Source: Paenibacillus nuruki (lineage in GTDB: Bacteria > Bacillota > Bacilli > Paenibacillales > Paenibacillaceae). From it: a stretch of DNA of 64,000 nt. Under the pieces are notes generated by a model that searched no databases, was not told where the DNA came from, and saw nothing but the letters and a program-made list of their open reading frames with translations. The position numbers were made by a program, and so were the translations under genes. The stretch lies in the NCBI RefSeq assembly GCF_001721045.1, contig NZ_MDER01000096.1:62001-126000 (forward strand). The letters run 5' to 3'. Below are positions 30,088 through 38,542 of the stretch, in pieces; positions within the stretch are counted from its first letter, which is position 1; every line of letters begins with the position of its first letter.

Positions 30088-30107
30088 GTTAAATGGCTAG
30101 CATACAG

Positions 30108-30142
30108 CCGAACTTCTTTTGTAAAGAAGTTCGGTTTTTTGT
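30108..30142 (+). terminator. Terminator behind paralogue C
   Basis: CCGAACTTCTTT (30108-30119) and AAAGAAGTTCGG (30123-30134) around a TGT loop, followed by TTTTTT. Confidence 0.92.
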
Positions 30143-30270
30143 TGTGTTTAGCTCTAGCTATACTTGTGCATGACATGAACCCATTTGATTAGTTATCCAA
30201 GCGAACGGGTAAATGCACTATGAATCCGAACGACACGAAGACGATACAGAACATACAGGAGGAATTCATC

Positions 30271-31062
30271 ATGTTAGGTAAAAAAACAATTTTTATTACA
30301 GGTGCAGGTAGTGGACTTGGTAAAGGTGCTGCATTAGGTCTTGCCAAAAAAGGACATAAAGTGATTGCTTCCGTAGAAATTATTCCTCAAGTGACAGAGC
30401 TTCGAGAAGAAGCCAAAGCTCAAGGACTCGATATTGAAGTACTCAAATTAGATGTAAATAAACCACTTGATCGTATTCAATTGGAAAAATATGATTTTGA
30501 CGTATATGTAGCGAATGCAGGTATTGGTGAAGGTGGCCCACTTGCTGAGATTCCAGTCGATAATATCCGTCAAATTTTCGATACCAACGTTTTTAACTCA
30601 TTAGAAATGGTACAGATTGTCGCTCGCCAATTTGTCGCTAAAAAGAAAGGTAAAATCATTTTTGTCAGTTCTATCGCTGGACTAAGTGTGACTCCTTATC
30701 TTGGTGCATATTGCGCTTCCAAACATGCTGTAGAAGCGATGGCTCAAGCGCTTAAAGAAGAACTGAAAGAGTTCGGAATTCAAGTCGCTACAATCAATCC
30801 TGGTCCTTACAAAACAGGATTTAACGATAATATGTTTGAACAAAAAGAAAAATGGTATGACGAGAAAACCAACTTCACCAAACGTGCTGATTTGTTAAAA
30901 GGTGAAAAAATGCTAGCTCAACAGTTCGATCCTCAAGATATGATCGACAAAATGGTGGAAGTCATTGACGCGAAGCACCATCCTTTCCGTAATGTGTATC
31001 CAAAACCATCTGAAGAACAAGTAAAAGAATATCAAGCAAAAATATGGGAAGAAACAGTATAA
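30271..31062 (+). CDS. Short-chain dehydrogenase/reductase
   Basis: 263 residues from ATG 30271 with AGGAGG nine bases upstream; a longer frame to 30220 has no ribosome site. It is a classical SDR with cofactor motif TGAGSGLGKG (about 9-18), NAG in VANAGIG, catalytic Ser in FVSSIAGLS and YxxxK in YCASKHAVEA (Tyr about 150, Lys about 154). Classical SDRs use NAD(P)H to reduce or oxidise alcohols, ketones or sugars. It is flanked by terminators on both sides, so it is a single-gene unit inside the beta-helix array. The substrate is unknown. Confidence 0.9.
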   Translation: MLGKKTIFITGAGSGLGKGAALGLAKKGHKVIASVEIIPQVTELREEAKAQGLDIEVLKLDVNKPLDRIQLEKYDFDVYVANAGIGEGGPLAEIPVDNIRQIFDTNVFNSLEMVQIVARQFVAKKKGKIIFVSSIAGLSVTPYLGAYCASKHAVEAMAQALKEELKEFGIQVATINPGPYKTGFNDNMFEQKEKWYDEKTNFTKRADLLKGEKMLAQQFDPQDMIDKMVEVIDAKHHPFRNVYPKPSEEQVKEYQAKIWEETV

Positions 31063-31097
31063 ATCTTTTCTTTTCTACTCACTACTATCATGTATCC

Positions 31098-31144
31098 AAA
31101 GCACACAGAATGGGCATTTTGACTGCCTTCTCTGTGTGCTTTTA
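31098..31144 (+). terminator. Terminator behind the SDR gene
   Basis: AAAGCACACAGA pairs with TCTGTGTGCTTTT across an inner stem-loop (GGGCATTTTGACTGCC), followed by a short T-rich end. Confidence 0.8.
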
Positions 31145-31154
31145 TACTGCTAGA

Positions 31155-31187
31155 GCACTTTGAAGTACCTATCGCACTTCAAAGTGC
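31155..31187. repeat. Perfect 12-base inverted repeat upstream of the reductase gene
   Basis: GCACTTTGAAGT (31155-31166) and ACTTCAAAGTGC (31176-31187) are exact complements separated by nine bases. No T run follows, so it is not a normal terminator; it could be an operator or an mRNA hairpin in the leader of the gene at 31258. Confidence 0.6.
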
Positions 31188-31257
31188 GTACTTCTCATCT
31201 CTTCTATTATGCTGCAAGCTAATCATGTAACCCATCATGATTAAAGGAGAGCTCAAG

Positions 31258-32328
31258 ATGAATACATCGATCAATCATTCTCGTAAAGTCGCTCTGGTTG
31301 TTGGAGCCAACGGAGTTATAGGTAGTAACCTGATTGACCACTTAATTACACTCCCTGATTGGGATATTATAGGGTTATCCCGTAGAGGCGGTATTTCAAC
31401 AGATCGTGTGACTTATGTATCGGTAGACCTTTTACAGCGAAGCGAAGTTGAACATGTTTTAGCATCATTTTCCACGATCACACATATTTTTTATGCGGCT
31501 TATCAAGATCGTCCAACATGGGCAGAATTAGTAGAACCTAATCTGAATATGCTGATTCATATTGTAGAAAGTGTAGAAGCCACTTCTCCTCAACTTGAAC
31601 ATATCAGTCTGATGCAAGGCTACAAAGTATACGGTGCCCATCTGGGTGCATTTCCAACCCCTGCCCGTGAAACAGATGCGAAGCCGATGCCACCTGAATT
31701 CAATATGGCACAACAGGATTATCTAGTGCAGCAACAACAAGGTAAAGATTGGACATGGTCTGCTCTTCGACCTTCTGTGGTATGCGGATTTTCAGTAGGT
31801 AATCCGATGAATCTAGCTATGGTGGTTGCGATCTATGCGACGATTTCTAAAGAACTGCAAATCCCTTTACGCTTCCCTGGCAAGCGAGGAGCTTACCATA
31901 GCATTTTAGAAATGACTGATGCAGGTTTACTCGCCAAAGCAACCGTATGGGCAGCAACAACGCCTGCATGTGCTAATCAGGCGCTGAATATCAATAACGG
32001 AGATGTATTTCGCTGGGAATCCTTATGGCCTAAGATTGCTCATTATTTTGATATGGAAACGGCTCCTCCTTTGTCGATGAACTTAAACGATACGATGAAA
32101 GATAAAGAAGCTCTGTGGGATTCGATCGTTAGTAGGTATGGATTAACAGCATATACTTATGCAGAGGTGTCTTCATGGGCTTTTGGTGATTTTGTATTTT
32201 CGTGGGATTATGATTTTTTTGCAGACGGTAGTAAAGCACGTCGTCTTGGCTTTCATGAGTATGTCGATACCGAAGAAATGTTTATCACTATTTTTGAGGA
32301 TTTCCGCAAGCGTAAGATTATCGCCTGA
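31258..32328 (+). CDS. NAD(P)-dependent reductase, PRISE (progesterone-5-beta-reductase-like) SDR
   Basis: 356 residues from ATG 31258 with AAAGGAGAG eight bases upstream. An extended SDR with N-terminal GANGVIGSNLIDHL and the YKVYGAHLG segment, where the atypical SDR catalytic Tyr and Lys lie in the PRISE group (SDR75U-like), together with SALRPSVVCGFS and the C-terminal substrate part. Plant relatives reduce enone substrates, but bacterial members have unknown substrates. It converges with the HxlR gene over a shared terminator. Rank by family is secure, function is not. Confidence 0.8.
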   Translation: MNTSINHSRKVALVVGANGVIGSNLIDHLITLPDWDIIGLSRRGGISTDRVTYVSVDLLQRSEVEHVLASFSTITHIFYAAYQDRPTWAELVEPNLNMLIHIVESVEATSPQLEHISLMQGYKVYGAHLGAFPTPARETDAKPMPPEFNMAQQDYLVQQQQGKDWTWSALRPSVVCGFSVGNPMNLAMVVAIYATISKELQIPLRFPGKRGAYHSILEMTDAGLLAKATVWAATTPACANQALNINNGDVFRWESLWPKIAHYFDMETAPPLSMNLNDTMKDKEALWDSIVSRYGLTAYTYAEVSSWAFGDFVFSWDYDFFADGSKARRLGFHEYVDTEEMFITIFEDFRKRKIIA

Positions 32329-32349
32329 TCTTCTGTCGTTTGTATCGAT

Positions 32350-32402
32350 AAATCAATAAAAGCCGACCTTAGGTAAGACAAAGGTTCGGCTTTTATTGAT
32401 TT
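32350..32402. terminator. Bidirectional terminator between reductase and HxlR genes
   Basis: AAATCAATAAAAGCCGA and TCGGCTTTTATTGATTT arms, with T-rich and A-rich flanks for both strands. It serves both convergent genes and overlaps the last codon region of the HxlR gene at 32401. Confidence 0.85.
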
Positions 32403-32769
32403 ACATCACTTGAGGAGGAGACGATAAAATACGCGCTTGATCGCCATAGTGTTTATTCACATGCACTTCTCCCCATTTGCACATCATATGAAGTAACTCT
32501 GTTAGAGTCGTTCCGTATGGGGTTAATTCATATTCAACTTTGGGTGGCACAACATGATAAGAAGTTCGCAATACGGTGCCTGCTTCTTCTAATTCACGTA
32601 ATTGCTGGGTTAGCATTTTTTGCGTAATCGCTGGAATTAACTTTTTAAGTTCACTGGTGCGTTTTTTACCAAATGTAAGATGGAATAAGATCACAGGTTT
32701 CCATTTACCACCGATCACTTCCAATGTGACTTCAACAGCAGTATGATATACTTTCTCTTTTTCTTCCAT
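32401..32769 (-). CDS. HxlR-family winged-helix regulator
   Basis: 122 residues, the typical size. The HxlR signature is VIGGKWKPVILFHLTFGKKR (about 18-37), followed by the recognition region ITQKMLTQQLRELEEAGTV and the wing YHVVPPKVEYELTPYG. No cysteine is seen near the N-terminus, so it is probably not a YodB/HypR-type thiol sensor. It is divergent from paralogue D and convergent with the PRISE reductase. Two direct repeats TCTAAGGTA in its promoter region suggest self-control. Confidence 0.9.
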   Translation of the reverse strand: MEEKEKVYHTAVEVTLEVIGGKWKPVILFHLTFGKKRTSELKKLIPAITQKMLTQQLRELEEAGTVLRTSYHVVPPKVEYELTPYGTTLTELLHMMCKWGEVHVNKHYGDQARILSSPPQVM

Positions 32770-32783
32770 TATTGTTCCACCTT

Positions 32784-32824
32784 TCTAAGGTAGTTAATTA
32801 TTTAGTATACTTACATCTAAGGTA
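32784..32824. promoter_or_regulatory. Direct repeats TCTAAGGTA in the HxlR promoter region
   Basis: TCTAAGGTA occurs at 32784-32792 and 32816-32824, 32 bases apart (three helix turns), flanking an AGTATACT palindrome that can serve as -10 element on the minus strand. Candidate binding sites for the HxlR protein. Confidence 0.45.
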
Positions 32825-32950
32825 TAACACGAGCGTATGGTATAGTTCTTTCTACTGTAACATAGCCTATGGATAAGAAAGGTAAGCTATTTGGTTTGGT
32901 AAACATCACTTTTTTATTACCATGAATGTATTGCTCAAACCAAGTGCTGT

Positions 32951-32980
32951 TTGACAGTAGTCCTTTGTTCTACCTATACT
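32951..32980 (+). promoter_or_regulatory. Promoter of paralogue D
   Basis: Perfect -35 TTGACA (32951-32956), an 18-base spacer and TATACT (32975-32980), 50 bases before the TTG start of paralogue D. Confidence 0.65.
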
Positions 32981-33029
32981 AATGCCAACTCAATCTATAC
33001 CCAAGCATATAATATAAGGAGGTGGTCGC

Positions 33030-35339
33030 TTGAAAGCATCAAACTCGCGAATGATCCTTTTGGGGCTCGCTTTATTCGCTTTGTTACTAGGAGTACTATA
33101 CTACAGTTTTCATACGAAAAACGATTCGTATCCGTTAAGTAGCGGTGCTGTGAAGGAGTCTGGAATGAATATCTATGTCGCCAAAACAGGGAATGATCAG
33201 ACTGGAAATGGTAGCAAGAACAGTCCTTATGCGACTTTAAAACAAGCTCAGAAAAAGATTCGTGCCTATCAGGGCAAGCTTCCTCAAGGAGGCATAACGG
33301 TCTGGGTGAAGCAAGGGAATTATCTGATGGATTCTAGCTTACAACTGGATCAAAAAGATTCAGGAACAGCCAGTTCTCCAATTACATATCGCACGTATAC
33401 CGGAGAACAAGTAACGTTATCTACAGGCAAAACAGTAACGGACTGGCAACCACTCAGTCAAGAAGCTCAAGCTAGAGTTCATCCGAAGATTGATCCCAAG
33501 CAGTTAGTAGAATTGGATGTACGCAAATTAGGATTTAAGCATATTAATGGATTTGAAGGCGGTACTTCGTTTACAGAAAAATGGGGTATCCTGAACTTAT
33601 TTGCAAATAATCAAATGCAACCTATTTCCCGCTGGCCGAATACTACAGAAGTTGCTAGTGGACAACGTGCAGGTTGGGCGATTGCTCAAAGTGTCTATAA
33701 TGCTCAATCTTTTTATTATCAAAAGCCCGGTTCATCGAGTGTAAATATTCTGGATGAAGATGGTACTAATCGTTCCAAGCGCTGGCAAAATGCGATTCAA
33801 CAAGGACATGCAATCTACTTACAAGGTTTCTGGCGTACACTATGGAGTCCAGCCAGTATCCAGATCAGTCAAATTGATCCTGCTCAAAAAACGATCAAGC
33901 TTCTCGATACCCCTCAAGGCGGTATGGGTTCTAAATTCAGTGCTCTCGTGTCTCCTTCTGCTCTATCGAGAACAACGAATGAGCAAAATGATAACAGTAG
34001 TACACCTTCTACTTATCGTGTCGGTGATGGCTCTGAAGAGTTCCGTGCACTTAATCTATTAGAAGAAATTGATACGCCCGGAGAATGGGCGCTTGATTTT
34101 AAAGACGGCAAAATTTACTACTATCCGCCTTCTGATATTCATAAATTGCAGACTGTGATTGGCGATCAAGATTCACCGATTGTCAGTATGGATGGTACAT
34201 CTTATGTGCAATTTAAAGGATTTACGATACAGAATAATATGGGCAATGGTTTTGAAATGAAACGAAGTCATCATATAACGATAGCAGGCAACAAAATTCA
34301 TGATGTGAATGGCGGTATCTTAGACGTAGATGGTCATCATAATACATTCCGCAGTAATGATATTTATGATACAGCTAGCTTCGGAATCAGTCTGAATAGT
34401 GCAGGTGATCGGGCTACCTTATCGTCTGCAAATACTCGCATTACCAATAATCATATTCATCATATCGGCAAGCTGATTCATCTGGAAGCGATTATTATTC
34501 GAGATTCAGTCGGTGTGCGGGTAGATCATAATTTACTACATGATGTTCCCAAAGATGCTGTTCGTTATGTATTTAGCAATAAGCTGTTGCTAGAATACAA
34601 TGAAGTTCATAATACATCTCTGATCGAAGGCGATACAGGAGCTTTCTATACCGCTCAAGATTGGTCTTCGTACGGCAATGTATTACGATATAACTTTATT
34701 CACAATAACAAGCGCTCCAATGGATTCTATGCAGACAGCGGTAGCAGTGGGAATACGTATCAGTATAATATTATTCAAGATACTTCCCGTGCTTTCCTAT
34801 TTGAAAATGGTCATCATAATGTAGCGACGAACAATCTATTAATTGATGTCCAATCGCTTGAAATTAATGACCGTTCCAATCAACTCGATTATGGACTAAA
34901 TAGCGACAATGCAAATCGTCTACGTGAGCTACAACCTTTAACCGGAACTTGGAAAAAATACGGTGAACAACTTGCTGAAAAATACGGACTGCAAGGCAAT
35001 CTATGGAGTAGCGTATTAAGCAAGAAATGGAATCCGCAATATCCAAACGGCAGCAAGCTCAATCATAACGTTATTGTAGGTGCAGATGGACAAGTGAAAT
35101 TACCGAAAAAAGGTGATGTGACAGCCGTAGGGAATACCACTGTGAGTAGCACATCCAAAGCTGGATTTTATAACCTAGCTACACTGGATCTACGTACCAA
35201 AAATGCGAAGATTCTAGAGAAATTCCCAGACTTGAATACCATTTTCCCAACGATTGGATTGTACAAAGATGATTATCGCACTCAGCCTTTTAATCGTGCA
35301 GATTCAGACGGTCTTTCCGATCATCAATCAACTTCTTAA
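33030..35339 (+). CDS. Membrane-anchored right-handed beta-helix protein, paralogue D
   Basis: 769 residues from TTG 33030-33032 with AAGGAGGTGG five bases upstream. The N-terminus has one hydrophobic helix (about 8-26) followed by YYSFHTKND, with no clear Ala-x-Ala cleavage site, so it may stay as a membrane anchor, unlike A, B, C and E. Core domains match the others, but several conserved blocks differ: LNLFANNQMQPISRWPN replaces DLIVDG...QPISQWPN, the YYGEGGIPENG block is YYQKPGSSSVN, and the acidic motif is YADSGSSGN. GGILDVDG is shared with E. The linker is about 24 residues. The tail ends YRTQPFNRADSDGLSDHQSTS. Confidence 0.82.
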   Translation: MKASNSRMILLGLALFALLLGVLYYSFHTKNDSYPLSSGAVKESGMNIYVAKTGNDQTGNGSKNSPYATLKQAQKKIRAYQGKLPQGGITVWVKQGNYLMDSSLQLDQKDSGTASSPITYRTYTGEQVTLSTGKTVTDWQPLSQEAQARVHPKIDPKQLVELDVRKLGFKHINGFEGGTSFTEKWGILNLFANNQMQPISRWPNTTEVASGQRAGWAIAQSVYNAQSFYYQKPGSSSVNILDEDGTNRSKRWQNAIQQGHAIYLQGFWRTLWSPASIQISQIDPAQKTIKLLDTPQGGMGSKFSALVSPSALSRTTNEQNDNSSTPSTYRVGDGSEEFRALNLLEEIDTPGEWALDFKDGKIYYYPPSDIHKLQTVIGDQDSPIVSMDGTSYVQFKGFTIQNNMGNGFEMKRSHHITIAGNKIHDVNGGILDVDGHHNTFRSNDIYDTASFGISLNSAGDRATLSSANTRITNNHIHHIGKLIHLEAIIIRDSVGVRVDHNLLHDVPKDAVRYVFSNKLLLEYNEVHNTSLIEGDTGAFYTAQDWSSYGNVLRYNFIHNNKRSNGFYADSGSSGNTYQYNIIQDTSRAFLFENGHHNVATNNLLIDVQSLEINDRSNQLDYGLNSDNANRLRELQPLTGTWKKYGEQLAEKYGLQGNLWSSVLSKKWNPQYPNGSKLNHNVIVGADGQVKLPKKGDVTAVGNTTVSSTSKAGFYNLATLDLRTKNAKILEKFPDLNTIFPTIGLYKDDYRTQPFNRADSDGLSDHQSTS

Positions 35340-35364
35340 ATCAAACTTTTCTTGATATTACTGA

Positions 35365-35406
35365 CTGATCAGTTGTGCTTCGGTGCAATTGATCAGTTAT
35401 CTTTTT
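35365..35406 (+). terminator. Terminator behind paralogue D
   Basis: CTGATCAGTTGTGC, UUCG tetraloop and GTGCAATTGATCAG (35365-35396) pair over 14 positions with G-U pairs, followed by TTATCTTTTT. Confidence 0.88.
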
Positions 35407-35528
35407 ATAGATTAAGATTTCGTCCGACACACTTGACAAGCAATCTACCAGTATGCTCAAATGGTTACAAAAAAGAAACTAATTTATGAATAAATTGAAA
35501 TTTTATTAAGAAAGTATGAAAATAGTCT

Positions 35529-35557
35529 TTGCTAAATATGTATCTGTATTTTATTAT
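35529..35557 (+). promoter_or_regulatory. Candidate promoter of paralogue E
   Basis: TTGCTA (35529-35534), a 17-base spacer and TATTAT (35552-35557). Otherwise the 35407-35699 gap is AT-rich leader with nothing else recognised. Confidence 0.4.
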
Positions 35558-35699
35558 ATAAAAGCATCTAAAGAAATTACCAAATTATATGTATTTTAGG
35601 GGGTGATTAACTAATTAAAACAATGATCTACACCATAGCAGGGATAAACCATCATCCCAACGACATCAGTGTATCTAGAAACGGAGGGAATTTATATTT

Positions 35700-38378
35700 A
35701 TGAAGAAGTTCCAGAAAATGATATCGCTCGCAGCTATTCTTGCTTTGAGTAGTGGTATAGCAGTTCCATATGCATCTGCTGACAAAGTTGGAAATCAAGA
35801 AGTGATTAATCTTGATAGCGGTGCTGTGACAAAAACCGGTTGGAATCTATATGTAGATACTGCCGGAAGCGATACCGATGGGAATGGCACAAAAGAGAAA
35901 CCATACGCCACCCTCGAAAGAGCACGTGATGCGATTCGTAGCCTCAAAGGCGCCCTACCCGATTATGGAGTAACGGTCTGGGTCAAAGGTGGAGAATATG
36001 AATTTTCCAACTTGGAATTTACAGATGCAGATTCAGGTACGCCTGATAAACCGATTGTCTATCGTACCTATGCGGGAGAACAAGTAACGTTAACCAATGG
36101 TATTCGTATCAATGCGTCAGATTGGAAGCCTCTTAGCGCAGCTGCCAAAGCTCGTGTTCATCCTGATGTAGATGCCAATGCTCTGTACCAGTTAGATGTA
36201 AAATCGCTGGGCTTGAAGCATATTAGACATTTTGAAGGTGGTACTTCATTTACCGAAAAATGGGGAATCATTGATCTGATCTCTAACGGTATTCGTCAAC
36301 CGATCTCACAATGGCCGAATATCACCGAATCGGTAGATGGACATCGTAAAGGATGGACAACTGCTAACGGTTCAGCGGATGCCAAATCTTTTTATTATGG
36401 TGAAGGCGGTATTCCTGAAAATGGAGATACAACGGACACATTGGATTTGGATGGTAGCAATCGTGCAGCACGCTGGCAGAAGTCTTTGTCAGAAGGTCAT
36501 GCTCTTTATCTCAAAGGATTTTGGAGAACGGTCTGGAGTCCACTGACCAGTTCTGTACAATCTGTCGATACCAAGCACAATGTAATTACACTTAAAGATA
36601 TTCCAGATGGCGGTATGGGTTCCAAATGGAGTGCTACCGTATCTGATTATGCATCTGCTACATCCGCTACAGCGAATACGTATGGAGACGATGCCAAGTC
36701 AGCTAGTGTGGCTCCATCTACTTCTGCGACAAGTGCGCCTGCGGCAGATGATGCTTTGCATGATACTGATTCTACGCCTCAATCGTATAAGCTGTTTAAC
36801 GAACAGGGCGAATCAGGATCAGTAAGTTTGAAAGAAAATGTGACAGACGATTCTCAATTAACGACCGAAGCGACGGACTCGGAGAACAGCTTATCGTTAC
36901 CTTCAGGCGTAACGGAACATACAGGTACCGATGCTACTGTGACAGAACATACCGCTGACTCCGAATCAGCCAACGTTTCTTCATCTGTAAAAAATGATGT
37001 CTACAAAACAGCGACAGCCAGTACGTATTTCGCACCTTCATCGTATTCATCCAAAATTAAAGCGCCTTATCGAATCGGTTCCGGTTCGGAAGAGTGGAAA
37101 TTGATTAATTACCTGGATGAAATCGATGTACCGGGTGAATGGTCACTCGACTTCAAAGATGGGCAAATTTATTATTATCCGAAAGGCAATCTAAAAAGCC
37201 AAACGATTATTATTGCCGATCAAGAAAACCCGGTTGTCTCTATCAACGGTGCTTCCAACTTGGAAATGTTAGGGTTCACTGTTGAAGGCGGTATGGGGAA
37301 CGGAATTGAATTGAAAAATACCGATCATATTACGATTGCAGGCAACACGCTTCGTAATCTAGGTAATGGTGGGATTCTGGATGTAGATGGTACGAATAAT
37401 CTTTTCCAGAGTAACGATATTTATGAAACAGGCGGATTCGGGATCAGTATTAACGATGCTGGCGACCGTAAAAAATTAACAGCAGCGAATAGCCGCGTTA
37501 CCAATAACCATATTCATAATGTGGGTGATCTTACTCACCTCGAAGCGATACTGGTGCGTAATTCAGTGGGAGTCAAATTCGATCATAATTTACTGCATGA
37601 TGTACCCAAAGATGCTGTCCGTTATGTGTACAGCAACAATTTAACATTTGAGTACAATGAAGTACACAACACTTCGTTGATCGAAGGCGATACCGGAGCA
37701 TTCTATACCGCTCAAGATTGGGCTTCGTATGGTAATGTGCTGCAATATAATTTTGTTCACCATAACAAACGTTCTAATGGATTTTATTCAGATGGTGCAG
37801 ATAGCGGTGATAATTATCGTTACAATATTGTACAAGGTTCCACGAAAGGTATTTTACTCAATGGACATGACAATATCGCAAATAACAATCTAGTGGTCGA
37901 TTCCAATATGATTCAAGTCGATCAACGGGGCGATAGTAATTCTCATGGTGTGAATAGTATCTATGCAGATCAACTTCGAGAAATGAATCCAACCAGTGGT
38001 GTCTGGAAAGAATACGGAGCAACATTACAGAAAACGTATGGTTACGATCATCCGTTATGGAGTAGTATTCTTGATCCGAACTGGCATCCTGAATATCCTA
38101 ATGGTACAAAAATGAATAACAATGTAATGGTCAATACCCCGAATATTGTGGTTCCCAAATTAGGTGATGTGAAAGTTGAAGGTAATCAATTTATCTCTAC
38201 GGTCACAGGTGCAGGATTCTACGATTACAGCAAAATGGACTTACGTACCGACAATAAGACTATTTTAGCGAAATTTCCGAATCTGAATGAAGTCATGCCT
38301 AAAATTGGATTGAGTCAAGATGAATACCGTACCAAAGTCGTGACTCGTGCCGAATCAGGCGGATTAACCAATCACTAA
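35700..38378 (+). CDS. Secreted right-handed beta-helix protein, paralogue E (long linker)
   Basis: 892 residues, the longest of the five; the ATG follows GGAGGG by about ten bases. The signal peptide ends at ASA (about residue 27). Domains are as in B and C up to GGMGSKWSA, then comes a linker of about 140 residues rich in Ser, Thr, Ala and Asp (about 313-455) with acidic character and the short motif KNDVYKTA, before YRIGSGSEEWK. Helix coils follow: GGILDVDG, DTGAFYTAQDW and YSDGADSGD, and the tail YRTKVVTRAESGGLTNH. The linker looks like a flexible spacer, perhaps glycosylated. Similarity to D in GGILDVDG and LEAI motifs suggests D and E are sisters. Confidence 0.82.
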   Translation: MKKFQKMISLAAILALSSGIAVPYASADKVGNQEVINLDSGAVTKTGWNLYVDTAGSDTDGNGTKEKPYATLERARDAIRSLKGALPDYGVTVWVKGGEYEFSNLEFTDADSGTPDKPIVYRTYAGEQVTLTNGIRINASDWKPLSAAAKARVHPDVDANALYQLDVKSLGLKHIRHFEGGTSFTEKWGIIDLISNGIRQPISQWPNITESVDGHRKGWTTANGSADAKSFYYGEGGIPENGDTTDTLDLDGSNRAARWQKSLSEGHALYLKGFWRTVWSPLTSSVQSVDTKHNVITLKDIPDGGMGSKWSATVSDYASATSATANTYGDDAKSASVAPSTSATSAPAADDALHDTDSTPQSYKLFNEQGESGSVSLKENVTDDSQLTTEATDSENSLSLPSGVTEHTGTDATVTEHTADSESANVSSSVKNDVYKTATASTYFAPSSYSSKIKAPYRIGSGSEEWKLINYLDEIDVPGEWSLDFKDGQIYYYPKGNLKSQTIIIADQENPVVSINGASNLEMLGFTVEGGMGNGIELKNTDHITIAGNTLRNLGNGGILDVDGTNNLFQSNDIYETGGFGISINDAGDRKKLTAANSRVTNNHIHNVGDLTHLEAILVRNSVGVKFDHNLLHDVPKDAVRYVYSNNLTFEYNEVHNTSLIEGDTGAFYTAQDWASYGNVLQYNFVHHNKRSNGFYSDGADSGDNYRYNIVQGSTKGILLNGHDNIANNNLVVDSNMIQVDQRGDSNSHGVNSIYADQLREMNPTSGVWKEYGATLQKTYGYDHPLWSSILDPNWHPEYPNGTKMNNNVMVNTPNIVVPKLGDVKVEGNQFISTVTGAGFYDYSKMDLRTDNKTILAKFPNLNEVMPKIGLSQDEYRTKVVTRAESGGLTNH

Positions 38379-38410
38379 TCTAACCAGCTCTTCTATGCTT
38401 TGACCAAGTA

Positions 38411-38461
38411 GAACCTTTGAATCAACAGGCTGTTTGCCTACGATTCAAAGGTTCTTTTTTT
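38411..38461 (+). terminator. Terminator behind paralogue E
   Basis: GAACCTTTGAATC (38411-38423) and GATTCAAAGGTTC (38442-38454), followed by TTTTTTT. Confidence 0.92.
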
Positions 38462-38513
38462 GTCTATACATTTCTTTTTTACATAGTTACTATATTTTTT
38501 TCATGGAAATGAC

Positions 38514-38541
38514 TTGTAATTATTTTTGTCCATGTTATAAT
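38514..38541 (+). promoter_or_regulatory. Promoter of the ring-cleaving dioxygenase gene
   Basis: TTGTAA (38514-38519), 16-base spacer and perfect TATAAT (38536-38541). Confidence 0.65.
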
Positions 38542-38542
38542 T

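Noticed and set aside
22000-38378. Array read as pectate lyases
   Set aside because: The beta-helix fold is shared, but I see no pectate-lyase Ca-binding or Arg motifs; the GEWALDFKDGKIYYYP block points to the GH141-like group instead.
22000-38378. Array as a phage or adhesin island
   Set aside because: No integrase, transposase, tRNA or flanking repeat is visible, and each gene has its own terminator like chromosomal genes.
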